Assembly (NCBI RefSeq): GCF_007858445.1
Contig: NZ_VIGV01000010.1
Coordinates: 57,852-121,851 of the forward strand
Direction: 5' to 3'
DNA: 64,000 nt
DNA from: Tsukamurella sputi
GTDB lineage: Bacteria; Actinomycetota; Actinomycetes; Mycobacteriales; Mycobacteriaceae
Below the pieces are notes generated by a model, which made no database searches, had not been told where the DNA came from, and saw only the letters and a list, made by a program, of their open reading frames with translations. The position numbers and the translations under genes are program-made. This document shows, piece by piece, positions 56,918 through 64,000 of this stretch; within the stretch, counting starts at the first letter, position 1, and each line of letters begins with the position of its first letter.

Positions 56918-57652
56918 ATGTCGCCCGGCAGCTCCGCGGGGACCGCGGTGGAAGTATCGTTCCGCCGCGGTGAGGACCTCTGTGAGCGGACCGTGGAGTG
57001 GAAGTCGGCCGCAATGGAGGACCTTCGCGAGGCAGCGCCGTGGCGCACATTTCGCTGGTATCGAGGGCAGAAACACTACTCGGGGTGGTACTGGTCGAGC
57101 ACTACCCGCGATCTGGTGATCTATGAGTCCCGCCTGGAGCTCGCTAACCTGATGCTCGCAGACTTCGACGATCGGGTTCGGGGCATCGTGGCCCAGCCTT
57201 TCCTTCTCGCGACTGAGGTCGATGGTGTCCTGCGGAGGCACGTTCCGGACTTCCTACTCGATACTGATTCCGGCCCGGTCGTCGTTGACGTAAAGCCTGC
57301 TCGAAGGCTTGATAATGATGATGTTGCAAGGGTTTTGAACTTGACTCGGGATGTCGTCGAGGCCAAGGGGTGGCGATACGAGGTCGCCACCGAGCCGCCG
57401 CCGCGGAGGGCCGCGAATGTCAGATTCCTCGCTGGCTATCGGCGCGAGAGTGCAATCGTGCCTGACCATTGCGAGGCGGTTCAGGCGGTCGCTCAGGTGG
57501 GATTGACGATTGGTGCTCTCATCGATCGGATGCCAGATCGTCCTGACGCGAGCGTGCGAGCGGCGGTGCTGCACTTGATATGGCGGCGTCGGCTGCACGT
57601 CGACATTGACGCCGCAATCACTAGTCGCACTCAGATTTCGAGGGTCTTGTGA
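56918..57652 (+). CDS. tnsA: TnsA-like transposon endonuclease
   Basis: A 244-residue protein from ATG 56918. The core is a restriction-endonuclease fold: VIYESRLEL gives Glu70, HVPDFLLDTD gives Asp111, and VVVDVKPAR gives Asp124-x-Lys126, matching the E-D-(Q)xK active site of Tn7 TnsA. TnsA cuts the 5' ends of the element and so permits cut-and-paste rather than copy-in transposition. The C-terminal half (VLHLIWRRRLHVDIDAAI) is the expected helical domain that contacts TnsB/TnsC. The stop overlaps the tnsB GTG by 4 bp. No strong ribosome-binding site is visible before its ATG. Confidence 0.88.
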   Translation: MSPGSSAGTAVEVSFRRGEDLCERTVEWKSAAMEDLREAAPWRTFRWYRGQKHYSGWYWSSTTRDLVIYESRLELANLMLADFDDRVRGIVAQPFLLATEVDGVLRRHVPDFLLDTDSGPVVVDVKPARRLDNDDVARVLNLTRDVVEAKGWRYEVATEPPPRRAANVRFLAGYRRESAIVPDHCEAVQAVAQVGLTIGALIDRMPDRPDASVRAAVLHLIWRRRLHVDIDAAITSRTQISRVL

Positions 57653-59796
57653 GTGGCGTTGAGCGGGTTGAGGTTGGCGGACGGTACATGTACGACGGCG
57701 AGGCGTTCGAGATCGTGGAGCTCGCCACGGCTAAGGGCGTCGTCGATGTGCTGGGGAAAAGCGCTGCAGGGCAGTACATGCGAGTTGGCCTCGCGGAGTT
57801 GCTGTCTTCGGTCCGGGGTCGGGTCCTCCCGACCGGCCCTGGCGTTTCGAGCACTGATGCAACCGAGCCTGCAGGCGTCATCTTCGGTGAGTTGTCCGCG
57901 GCAGAGCTTCAGAAGGTGACGGAACGCGCGGGGCACGTACGCGAGATTCTTACCGGGTACAGATCTGGCAGCGCGGAGACTGCGAGCAAGGGGGAGCCCA
58001 GGCCGGAGTTTTCCGGCGACCGCCCGCTCACTGACCGCTACGCAGCGAAGGCGCGCGAACTGGGCGTCGGCTTGCGATCTGTGGAGCGGTGGGTGTCCAA
58101 GTTCCGCACTGAAGGGCCCGCAGGCCTGGTAGACGCGCGACGTACGAGAGAGGCGGAGCCCTTCCCGTCTGTCGATCGGCGGTGGTTAGACACAGCTGTC
58201 GAAGTCATGGTTGAGCACGCCACCGAGTCGAAACCGTCCCGCACGATGGTGATGGCACGCGCGGAGGCACGGGTCTTGGCGCGATTCGGAGAAGGGGTCG
58301 TCGCCATCCCGTCTCGGACAAATGCTTTCCGCGTTCTCGAGTATCTGGAACAGCGCTATCCCACATTTCGACTGTCTGCCAAGCGAAATCGCGACATCGC
58401 TGAGCGGCCAGAAGGCGTGTACGGCAAGCTCCGTCCAACTCGGCCTGGCGAGTACATGCTGATGGACACAACCAGGCTCGATGTCTTCGGGCTCGATCCT
58501 CTGACGCTGCGATGGGTGCAGGTCGAACTGACCGTCGCGATGGACTGGTACACCCGCTGCATCACCGGGTTGCGATTGACCCCGGTTTCCACGAAATCGG
58601 TTGATGTAGCGACCGTGATGTACGAGGTTTTCAGCCCACGTCCGGCCGGCGCGGACTGGCCGGAATACGCGGTGTGGCCAGCTCACGGAGTACCGCGGTC
58701 GGTACTTGTAGATGTCACCGCGGAGCGGCCAGCGGATGCGGCCGCTGGACCAGCTATTGTCCCTGAGACACTGGTCGTGGACCATGGCAAGGTCTACCTC
58801 TCGAACCACGTGATGAGTGTGTGCCAGCGCTTCGGGATTTCGGTGCAGCCAGCTCGGCTCCGAACCGGCCGCGACAAAGGGCCAGTTGAGCGGTTCTTTC
58901 GTACTATTCGTGAAGATCTCCTCCAGGCCTTGCCGGGGTACAAGGGACCTGATGTCCACTCGCGCGGCGAGGATCCTGAGGGCGGAGCGTTCTTCTACAT
59001 CGACGAGCTCGAAAGCATCATCCGCGAGTGGGTTGCGCAGGTCTACCACCACCGCCAGCATTCGAGCCTGCTCGACCCGCGAGTTCCGGGCTTACGTATG
59101 TCGCCCGCCGCGATGTTCGAGCACGGTGTTTCTCGCGCCGGATACATTGAGGCGCCTCGCGATCCGGACCTGGCATTCGAGTTCCTCAAGCCGGTATGGC
59201 GGAAAATTCTTCACTACGGTGTCGAGATCGGAGGCCGCCGCTACAACGGAGACGGGCTCAACGGCTACCGTAACCTCGCGAGCCGGTTCACCGGCGAGGC
59301 CAAGGGACGATGGCCGATCCACTGCGATCCCGACGACATCACCAAGGTGTACTTCCGGCGCCCAGATGAGCGGACCTGGCACACATTGGTGTGGGAGCAC
59401 GCACCGTCGATCGATATGCCGTTCAGCGAGGATGCACTGCTCTACGCAAGGAAGCTAGCAGCATCGAAGTACCGATTCCCCAACGACCGCCTTGCGGTAG
59501 CTGACTTGTTGGAGCGGTGGAACATCGGCCTGGGCTCGACCCGAGTGGAACGGCGCATTGCATTGAGAATGTCACGCGAGACCGAACTGTCGCAGCGACC
59601 GCAGGGCGAAGCGCGTGTGGATCGACTGCCGTCGGTCGCCCGCGTGCTCGCTCCCGACCAGGACGAAAGCGATGTGCAAGCAGAGGACACCGCGATTGAT
59701 CGCGGTCTCGACTACGCCGGCGAGGAAGGTGACGACGATCGATTCGACCAGGAAAACATCGATGACTTCTACTCCGACGCGCTGGAGGACGTATGA
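57649..59796 (+). CDS. tnsB: TnsB-like DDE transposase
   Basis: A 715-residue DDE transposase starting at GTG inside the tnsA stop. An N-terminal part with a helix-turn-helix (YAAKARELGVGLRSVERWVSKFRTEG, about 131-156) should bind the end repeats. The rve catalytic core carries Asp273 (YMLMDTTRLDV), Asp378 (LVVDHGKVY) and Glu414 (KGPVERFFRTI), with the canonical 35-residue D-E spacing. A beta-barrel/Mu-C-type domain follows (VEIGGRRYNGDGL), then an acidic C-terminus (DDDRFDQENIDDFYSDALEDV) of the type that contacts TnsC. It joins the element's 3' ends to the target. Confidence 0.93.
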   Translation: MSGVERVEVGGRYMYDGEAFEIVELATAKGVVDVLGKSAAGQYMRVGLAELLSSVRGRVLPTGPGVSSTDATEPAGVIFGELSAAELQKVTERAGHVREILTGYRSGSAETASKGEPRPEFSGDRPLTDRYAAKARELGVGLRSVERWVSKFRTEGPAGLVDARRTREAEPFPSVDRRWLDTAVEVMVEHATESKPSRTMVMARAEARVLARFGEGVVAIPSRTNAFRVLEYLEQRYPTFRLSAKRNRDIAERPEGVYGKLRPTRPGEYMLMDTTRLDVFGLDPLTLRWVQVELTVAMDWYTRCITGLRLTPVSTKSVDVATVMYEVFSPRPAGADWPEYAVWPAHGVPRSVLVDVTAERPADAAAGPAIVPETLVVDHGKVYLSNHVMSVCQRFGISVQPARLRTGRDKGPVERFFRTIREDLLQALPGYKGPDVHSRGEDPEGGAFFYIDELESIIREWVAQVYHHRQHSSLLDPRVPGLRMSPAAMFEHGVSRAGYIEAPRDPDLAFEFLKPVWRKILHYGVEIGGRRYNGDGLNGYRNLASRFTGEAKGRWPIHCDPDDITKVYFRRPDERTWHTLVWEHAPSIDMPFSEDALLYARKLAASKYRFPNDRLAVADLLERWNIGLGSTRVERRIALRMSRETELSQRPQGEARVDRLPSVARVLAPDQDESDVQAEDTAIDRGLDYAGEEGDDDRFDQENIDDFYSDALEDV

Positions 59797-60896
59797 CCGA
59801 AACCGCCGCGACACTCGACAATCTGACCCTCGCCCGAAAGGAAGGGTGGCAGAAGTTCGTCAACACCCCCGCACGTGTTCCACCGGAGGCGTTGAACCGC
59901 GATGAACTCGACAGACTGACCGACAAGGAGCGCACCGACTACGACCGTGAGCGCCGCGAGTGGCACGCGAACCTCGGGCCCCTCAAGACCAGACAGCTGG
60001 TCGAGGTGCACGAAAACCTCTGGGATGTCATCGACTCCAACGCCCAGGACGGAGACAAACCGAAAGGCGCCGTTGCGATCGACGCAGTACCCGGACTAGG
60101 GAAGACCACCGCGGTATTGAGCTTCGCCCGCGCGTTCCACCGCCGCGAAGTAGCCGAGAACGGCACTACGACCGAGGAAGGTCATGAACGGTGGCCGGTG
60201 TGCCGGGTGGGACTGACCGGCAACACTGGCCTACGCGAGTTCAACCGGGCGATGCTCGCGTTCTACGCCCACCCAGGCGGCCGCCGCGGCAACGCCGCCG
60301 ACTTCGCCCACCGAGCCCTGGACTGCGTGCTGGCATGCGAAACGAAGATCCTCATCGTCGATGATCTGCACTTCCTGCGGCTGCAGTCCACCTCCGGTGT
60401 CGAGGTCAGCAACCACTTCAAGTACATCGCCAACGAGTTCCCGTTGACGGTGATCTTCGCTGGCGTCGGTTTGGAGGCGCGGGGACTGTTCTCCGAGGGC
60501 AGTAGTGACCGAGATGCTCTTCTCGCGCAGACCGGCCGGCGTACAACGCGGCTGACAATGGATCCTTTCGGTGTCACCAATGATGCTGGGCGCCGGGCAT
60601 GGCGTCAGACGCTCAAGGCGATCGAGCAGCGGGTGGTTCTGGCCGAAAAGTATCCGGGCATGATCGCCGACGATCTCTCTGACTACCTGTATGCCCGGTG
60701 TACCGGCCAGATCGGCTCACTGATGACCCTGATCAACCGGGGATGTCAGCGCGCGGTCCGGACTGGGTATGAGCGCCTCGACGAGGAACTGCTCGATCGG
60801 GTCAAGATCGACGAGGCATCGGAGAAGGCTCGCGAAGAACTGCGCCTGGCATTCGACAACGGCTGCCTGAGAACTCGCATCGGCAGGGCCGGATGA
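59793..60896 (+). CDS. tnsC: TnsC-like AAA+ transposition regulator
   Basis: A 367-residue AAA+ ATPase. Walker A is AVPGLGKTT (98-106), Walker B KILIVDDLHFL (185-195, Asp190-Asp191), with FAGVGLEARGLF as the sensor-1 region and a conserved helical tail (ARCTGQIGSLMTLINRGCQ). It should link target-bound TniQ to the TnsA/TnsB transposase and enforce target immunity. The ATG overlaps the tnsB stop (ATGA), and its own stop overlaps the tniQ ATG, so all four genes are translationally coupled. Confidence 0.92.
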   Translation: MTETAATLDNLTLARKEGWQKFVNTPARVPPEALNRDELDRLTDKERTDYDRERREWHANLGPLKTRQLVEVHENLWDVIDSNAQDGDKPKGAVAIDAVPGLGKTTAVLSFARAFHRREVAENGTTTEEGHERWPVCRVGLTGNTGLREFNRAMLAFYAHPGGRRGNAADFAHRALDCVLACETKILIVDDLHFLRLQSTSGVEVSNHFKYIANEFPLTVIFAGVGLEARGLFSEGSSDRDALLAQTGRRTTRLTMDPFGVTNDAGRRAWRQTLKAIEQRVVLAEKYPGMIADDLSDYLYARCTGQIGSLMTLINRGCQRAVRTGYERLDEELLDRVKIDEASEKAREELRLAFDNGCLRTRIGRAG

Positions 60897-63487
60897 CAGT
60901 GCCACGTTCGCTTCCCTTCAGGGTGGACCCGGTGCCGGGCGAAGCGATCGATTCCTGGCTCGAAGCGATCGCCTTCCGCGCCGACTCAGCGTGGGGAGAC
61001 CTTCTCGACGCAGTCGACATACCTGCGCCTGCAGGTCTTGGGTACCCGCCCTGGACGATCGCACTCAGCGAGGCCGAAGTAGCCAGCCTGTGTGCCGCCA
61101 CGGGCAGCGACGTCGAATTTTCGATGATGACCCTCACCCGGTTCGACGGGACCGCGGTGCGCATCGACTCGCAGTCGCGGAGTTTGCGCCGCGAAGTGGC
61201 ATGGACCCGCCGCACCGGATCCCGCTTCTGCCCGCACTGCCTCCGAAGCAACGGCGGCCGATGGAAGCTCGAATGGCGACTCGGCTGGGCGTTTGCCTGC
61301 ACCGACCATCGTTGTTTGCTGTCCGACGAATGCCCTCGCTGCCATAGAATTCCACGCCGCCGCCCGCTCCCGGGCCACTGCACCCCGATCCCCGGCCGAT
61401 GTGCATCGCCGGCGCAGGAAGGAGGCATTGGACGGGAGGCCCGACGGTGCGGCGCCGATCTCACGGCTGCCGAGGTCCTCGACCTTCCTGGTGCGCACCC
61501 CGCTCTTCGGGCACAGGCCCTCATCGATCGAATCATCGACGACGGAGTCGTGCGGTTCGGGGTCTACGCGCGCCTTCCACAGCCTGCGGCTTCTGTGCTT
61601 GCCGACATTCGCGCCATCGGCGGCCGAGTACTGTCCTACGCCACCGACGAAGAGCTCTTAGCGCGAGTGGGACCCGAACTGGCGGTTGAGTACCGGGCAG
61701 TCGATGAACAAGGTGGTGCACGATCCGGACAAGTCCGACAGAGCCGCACGAAGCCGGCCCTCGAAGCGCCAGCGAGAGCCGTCACAGCTGCGATTGGCGT
61801 CAGTGCCGCGATCGACGTTCTGCACTGCTCGGACCTCGCAGCCGCAGCTGATCGCCTGCGATGGTTAGTGACCTCGGCCCGGGAGACAGGCCTCAGTGTT
61901 CAACCGACGAACATCGGCTGGGGGACGCGAATCTCACCAATCCTGACCGGTGTCCAGCTCGCCGCGCTATCCCCGATGCTCGACCCGTCCGACCAACTTC
62001 GCTACCGCACTCACTCCGACCTTCCCACCTTGGTGACCAGTGGGCGCGCAGAGCTACTAGCGCGTCACACGCCGACGCAATTTTGGGCCGGAATCAGTTT
62101 GCCCTTCACGGTCCCGGCGGCGAGGCGCACAATGATGCGCCTGGCATTGTCTGCGGCCTTACAGTTGGTGGGCACTCGGTTGAATCTGACGGCCGCTGGT
62201 CAGCAGGTCGGAGGTCACCTGGCTGGCCATGCCCTATCCCGATTCCTACAGATTCTGGAGTCCGATCAACACTGGAGCGATGTGTGCGCGGGTCTGACAC
62301 GCGTTGCCGATTACGTTGTCGAGCGCGGCGTACCGATCGACTATCAGCGCCGACGGGCACTCGATTGCACCGGTTTGCTTCCGGACGATGAGTGGAGGCA
62401 GATCTGCCACCGCACCGGAACGCCGTCACAGGGCGGCTCCGCCCGGGCGGCTGTTGTTCGGGCGTTTCTTCGCGAGGAGCTCACAGGCGTCCCCACGGTT
62501 GACGGGTCCGCAGACTTGCTCGCTAAGATCGCCGCGTTTCCCCGCGATCTGACACCCGGCCTTCGGGACGAGCTGATCAACCACGCACGGGTGTTCTTGG
62601 ACGCCGCGGGCATCGATGAGGAACCAATTGCCTGGGAGCCGCCAATTGAGCTCCTCGCTGGTCTCGACCTCCCTGGCCCGCGACCAGGACTGATCGACCG
62701 TGATCGCCTTCGAAAGCTCATCCGAGAACGCGACCTTCCCATCGGCGCCGCCGCCCGCGACCTCGGCACCACTGGCGAGGCGGTTCGCCTTGAGCTGATC
62801 GTCAATCCCCTCCCAGTCGATACCGGCCGCCGGAAGTACGCCAGCGCTCGAACGCAGCTCCCCCCGGAGGCTTTGACCCAGCTCTATCATCACGATCGCC
62901 TCACCTTGCGACAGATCGCTAACCGTATTGGAGTCAGTCGTCAGGTGATCCGTCGACTCCTCACCGAATACGAGATCCCGACGATCCCCGCTACCGAGCG
63001 CGCGAAGATCATCATCGACCGCGACTGGCTCTACCAGCAATATGTCACCAACAGCAGGGCCCTCCCTGACATAGCCCGAGAACTGGGCATGAGCACGGCG
63101 AACCTGGCTCGGTGGGCGAACAAACACGAGATTCCGATGAGACCCCGCGGCGGACCCAGTCACACCGCGGCCCTCGACGCCGCGGCCGCCGCGAAAACGG
63201 TGCCGCCGATCTTGCGCACAGCTGTTGCGGCCCAGGGCGGGCGCGACCGACTGGAACGGGCGAAAGCAGCATCGCGATTCCCCACGCTGACCGAGGCTGC
63301 ACACGCGTTAGGAACCAGCCAGGCAACCCTCACGAACCAGTTTCTCCGGCTCGAACGCGAGACCGGCGGAGCTCTGTTCGACCGTGCCGAGCGCAATCGC
63401 CCTATGACCCTGACCGCCCACGGACGGAGGGTGATCGACGCCATTCGAAAGCTGGACGGAACTGCTAGCGAGTCTCCCGGTGGGTAA
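60893..63487 (+). CDS. tniQ: TniQ/TnsD-type target-selection protein with C-terminal HTH array
   Basis: An 864-residue TniQ-family protein. Residues 1 to about 110 start PFRVDPVPGEAIDSWLEAIA, the TniQ opening; the zinc knuckle follows with Cys113-xx-Cys116, Cys136-xx-His139 and Cys147-xx-Cys150 (RFCPHCLRSN ... CTDHRCLLSDECPRC). The long middle is helical. From about residue 600 come three helix-turn-helix units (near 600-635, 655-697, 705-750) and, at 794-858, a LysR-like winged helix (FPTLTEAAHALGTSQATLTNQFLRLERETGGALF). Tn7 TnsD binds glmS; this protein is the candidate reader of the dnaB 3' end. Confidence 0.9.
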   Translation: MTVPRSLPFRVDPVPGEAIDSWLEAIAFRADSAWGDLLDAVDIPAPAGLGYPPWTIALSEAEVASLCAATGSDVEFSMMTLTRFDGTAVRIDSQSRSLRREVAWTRRTGSRFCPHCLRSNGGRWKLEWRLGWAFACTDHRCLLSDECPRCHRIPRRRPLPGHCTPIPGRCASPAQEGGIGREARRCGADLTAAEVLDLPGAHPALRAQALIDRIIDDGVVRFGVYARLPQPAASVLADIRAIGGRVLSYATDEELLARVGPELAVEYRAVDEQGGARSGQVRQSRTKPALEAPARAVTAAIGVSAAIDVLHCSDLAAAADRLRWLVTSARETGLSVQPTNIGWGTRISPILTGVQLAALSPMLDPSDQLRYRTHSDLPTLVTSGRAELLARHTPTQFWAGISLPFTVPAARRTMMRLALSAALQLVGTRLNLTAAGQQVGGHLAGHALSRFLQILESDQHWSDVCAGLTRVADYVVERGVPIDYQRRRALDCTGLLPDDEWRQICHRTGTPSQGGSARAAVVRAFLREELTGVPTVDGSADLLAKIAAFPRDLTPGLRDELINHARVFLDAAGIDEEPIAWEPPIELLAGLDLPGPRPGLIDRDRLRKLIRERDLPIGAAARDLGTTGEAVRLELIVNPLPVDTGRRKYASARTQLPPEALTQLYHHDRLTLRQIANRIGVSRQVIRRLLTEYEIPTIPATERAKIIIDRDWLYQQYVTNSRALPDIARELGMSTANLARWANKHEIPMRPRGGPSHTAALDAAAAAKTVPPILRTAVAAQGGRDRLERAKAASRFPTLTEAAHALGTSQATLTNQFLRLERETGGALFDRAERNRPMTLTAHGRRVIDAIRKLDGTASESPGG

Positions 63488-63642
63488 AACGGTGCACCAA
63501 GTTCCTGAACCTGGCCTCTCAGGTGGTGAAGACGTGGTTCGGAATGCCCTAGCCTCCACGCACGTCGTCGCGTCGGTAGGGTCAGGAGCGAACCGCGATT
63601 CCACGTCCCGGAACCTGTCATGGTGAGGCTCTAGAATAGAGA

Positions 63643-63684
63643 CAGCTAAGCCCGGCTCGTTTGCCGACGAACCGGGCTCAGCTG
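63643..63684 (+). ncRNA. Possible small RNA hairpin or terminator downstream of tniQ
   Basis: CAGCTAAGCCCGGCTCGT and ACGAACCGGGCTCAGCTG pair over 18 positions with two mismatches around a 6-nt loop. A -10-like TAGAAT (63632-63637) would start a transcript at the very base of the hairpin. It may equally be the terminator of the tns operon, although it lies about 155 bp after the tniQ stop. Confidence 0.35.
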
Positions 63685-63893
63685 AACAACCGAATCACCA
63701 CTCCGAGGGTTCGCCCCTCGATACCGTGACCGTTGCGAATGTCTTTGGATGACGCCTCCGATGGTAGACGGTGTGCGCGGGTTCGCCAAACACCGGAACG
63801 CTGGTGTGGGCGAGCGATGCGGACCTTGGCGTGGTGGCTCATCCACACTGCCTTGAGGAGGCACCGTTGACCAACGACTGGCTATGACAGCTT

Positions 63894-63973
63894 GAAGAGG
63901 CCCCGGCTCGACGGCTAGACCTGGCCCCGTTTGCGACTCGCCGGTGGTGTTGCGACGGTTTGATCTGGCCCCA
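63894..63973. repeat. Three short GGCCCC-type repeats near the window end
   Basis: GAAGAGGCCCCGG, GACCTGGCCCCG and GATCTGGCCCCAC lie within 80 bp. Multiple repeats of this type are typical of the ends of IS21-like insertion sequences in actinobacteria, but the element would continue beyond the window and cannot be confirmed. Confidence 0.3.
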
Positions 63974-64000
63974 CCTGATGGTTGCTCGTGAACATCGTTT

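Larger units (their letters stand above)
56791..64000. mobile_element. Tn7-like transposon inserted downstream of dnaB (partial; runs past the window end)
   Basis: The terminal repeats at 56791 are followed by tnsA, tnsB, tnsC and tniQ, each overlapping the next by 4 bp. The whole block uses visibly more A and T than the flanking housekeeping genes. In classical Tn7 the tnsA-side end lies nearest the attachment gene; the same orientation is seen here relative to dnaB. No copy of the terminal repeat is visible up to 64000, so the other end and any cargo are outside. No cas genes, CRISPR repeats, tnsE or second tniQ are in view. Confidence 0.8.
63488..64000. other. Gene-free structured tail of the window
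   Basis: No convincing coding gene is visible in these 513 bp; open frames are short and lack codon bias or ribosome-binding sites. It contains a -10-like TAGAAT (63632), a long hairpin (63643-63684), a short stem CGAGGG/CCCTCG (63704-63720) and repeated TGGCCCC-type motifs near the end. It may hold a small RNA or the start of a further mobile element. Confidence 0.5.

Noticed and set aside
63646-63864. A 72-codon minus-strand open frame in the tail
   Set aside because: It crosses the hairpins, has no ribosome-binding site and an arginine/proline-rich composition typical of random GC-rich frames.
56791-64000. CRISPR-associated transposon (CAST)
   Set aside because: No cas genes, CRISPR repeats or guide-like repeat pairs are visible, and the TniQ is long with its own DNA-binding array, which fits protein-guided rather than RNA-guided targeting. 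The part beyond the window could change this view.

Overview
The window is GC-rich actinobacterial DNA. Its gene order follows the stretch of the Mycobacteriales chromosome that runs from yqgE through leuS, ino1, ponA1, rpsF-ssb-rpsR-rplI to dnaB (the Rv0038 to Rv0058 neighbourhood of Mycobacterium tuberculosis), with lineage-specific insertions. A complete mce lipid-import operon and mycothiol- and F420-type enzyme families also point to a mycolic-acid actinobacterium. Tsukamurella or a close relative is my best guess, but the genus cannot be proven from this sequence alone.

Layout. 1-8.9 kb: tail of yqgE, a MarR regulator with a clear operator and a small membrane protein, an SBF-like transporter, an SdpI-like protein, leuS, an unrecognised gene, a TIGR03083-type protein and a DUF222/HNH protein. 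9-20 kb: winged-helix protein, O-methyltransferase, SDR, MFS exporter with its own MarR, Tat-exported PhoX, LLM-family flavoenzyme, OPT transporter and a TerC-like DUF475 protein. 20-31 kb: glycine-rich membrane protein, ino1 with padR, DUF5318, ponA1, two converging GT87 mannosyl/arabinosyltransferase-like proteins, a CPBP protease and a lipoprotein. 30.5-43 kb: lipid and aldehyde metabolism (aldehyde dehydrogenase, nitronate monooxygenase, enoyl-CoA hydratase, fadB-fadA, acyl-CoA ligase, two DUF2236 oxygenases around a two-domain TetR regulator). 43.1-52.4 kb: mce operon on the minus strand (yrbEA-yrbEB-mceABCDEF-mam plus two small membrane proteins). 52.6-56.8 kb: rpsF-ssb-rpsR-rplI, a secreted protein, a cluster of DnaA-box-like sites, and an intein-free dnaB.

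The most striking region starts 10 bp after the dnaB stop codon. A Tn7-like transposon end (5'-TGT, two tandem 20-bp-period repeats, one inverted copy) is followed by four translationally coupled genes: tnsA, tnsB, tnsC and an 864-residue TniQ/TnsD-type targeting protein. The tnsA-proximal end faces the target gene. This is the orientation of classical Tn7 at glmS, so the layout suggests an actinobacterial Tn7-like element that uses the 3' end of dnaB as its safe attachment site. No cas genes or CRISPR array are visible. The far end and any cargo lie beyond the window. The last 500 bp hold hairpins and repeated TGGCCCC motifs but no convincing gene.

How the genes work together: the mce permease and Mce proteins probably import lipids that the nearby ligase, FadB/FadA and hydratase could oxidise. 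A 19-bp motif found upstream of both the aldehyde dehydrogenase/nitronate monooxygenase pair and the mce operon (17 of 19 positions identical) suggests a shared regulator.
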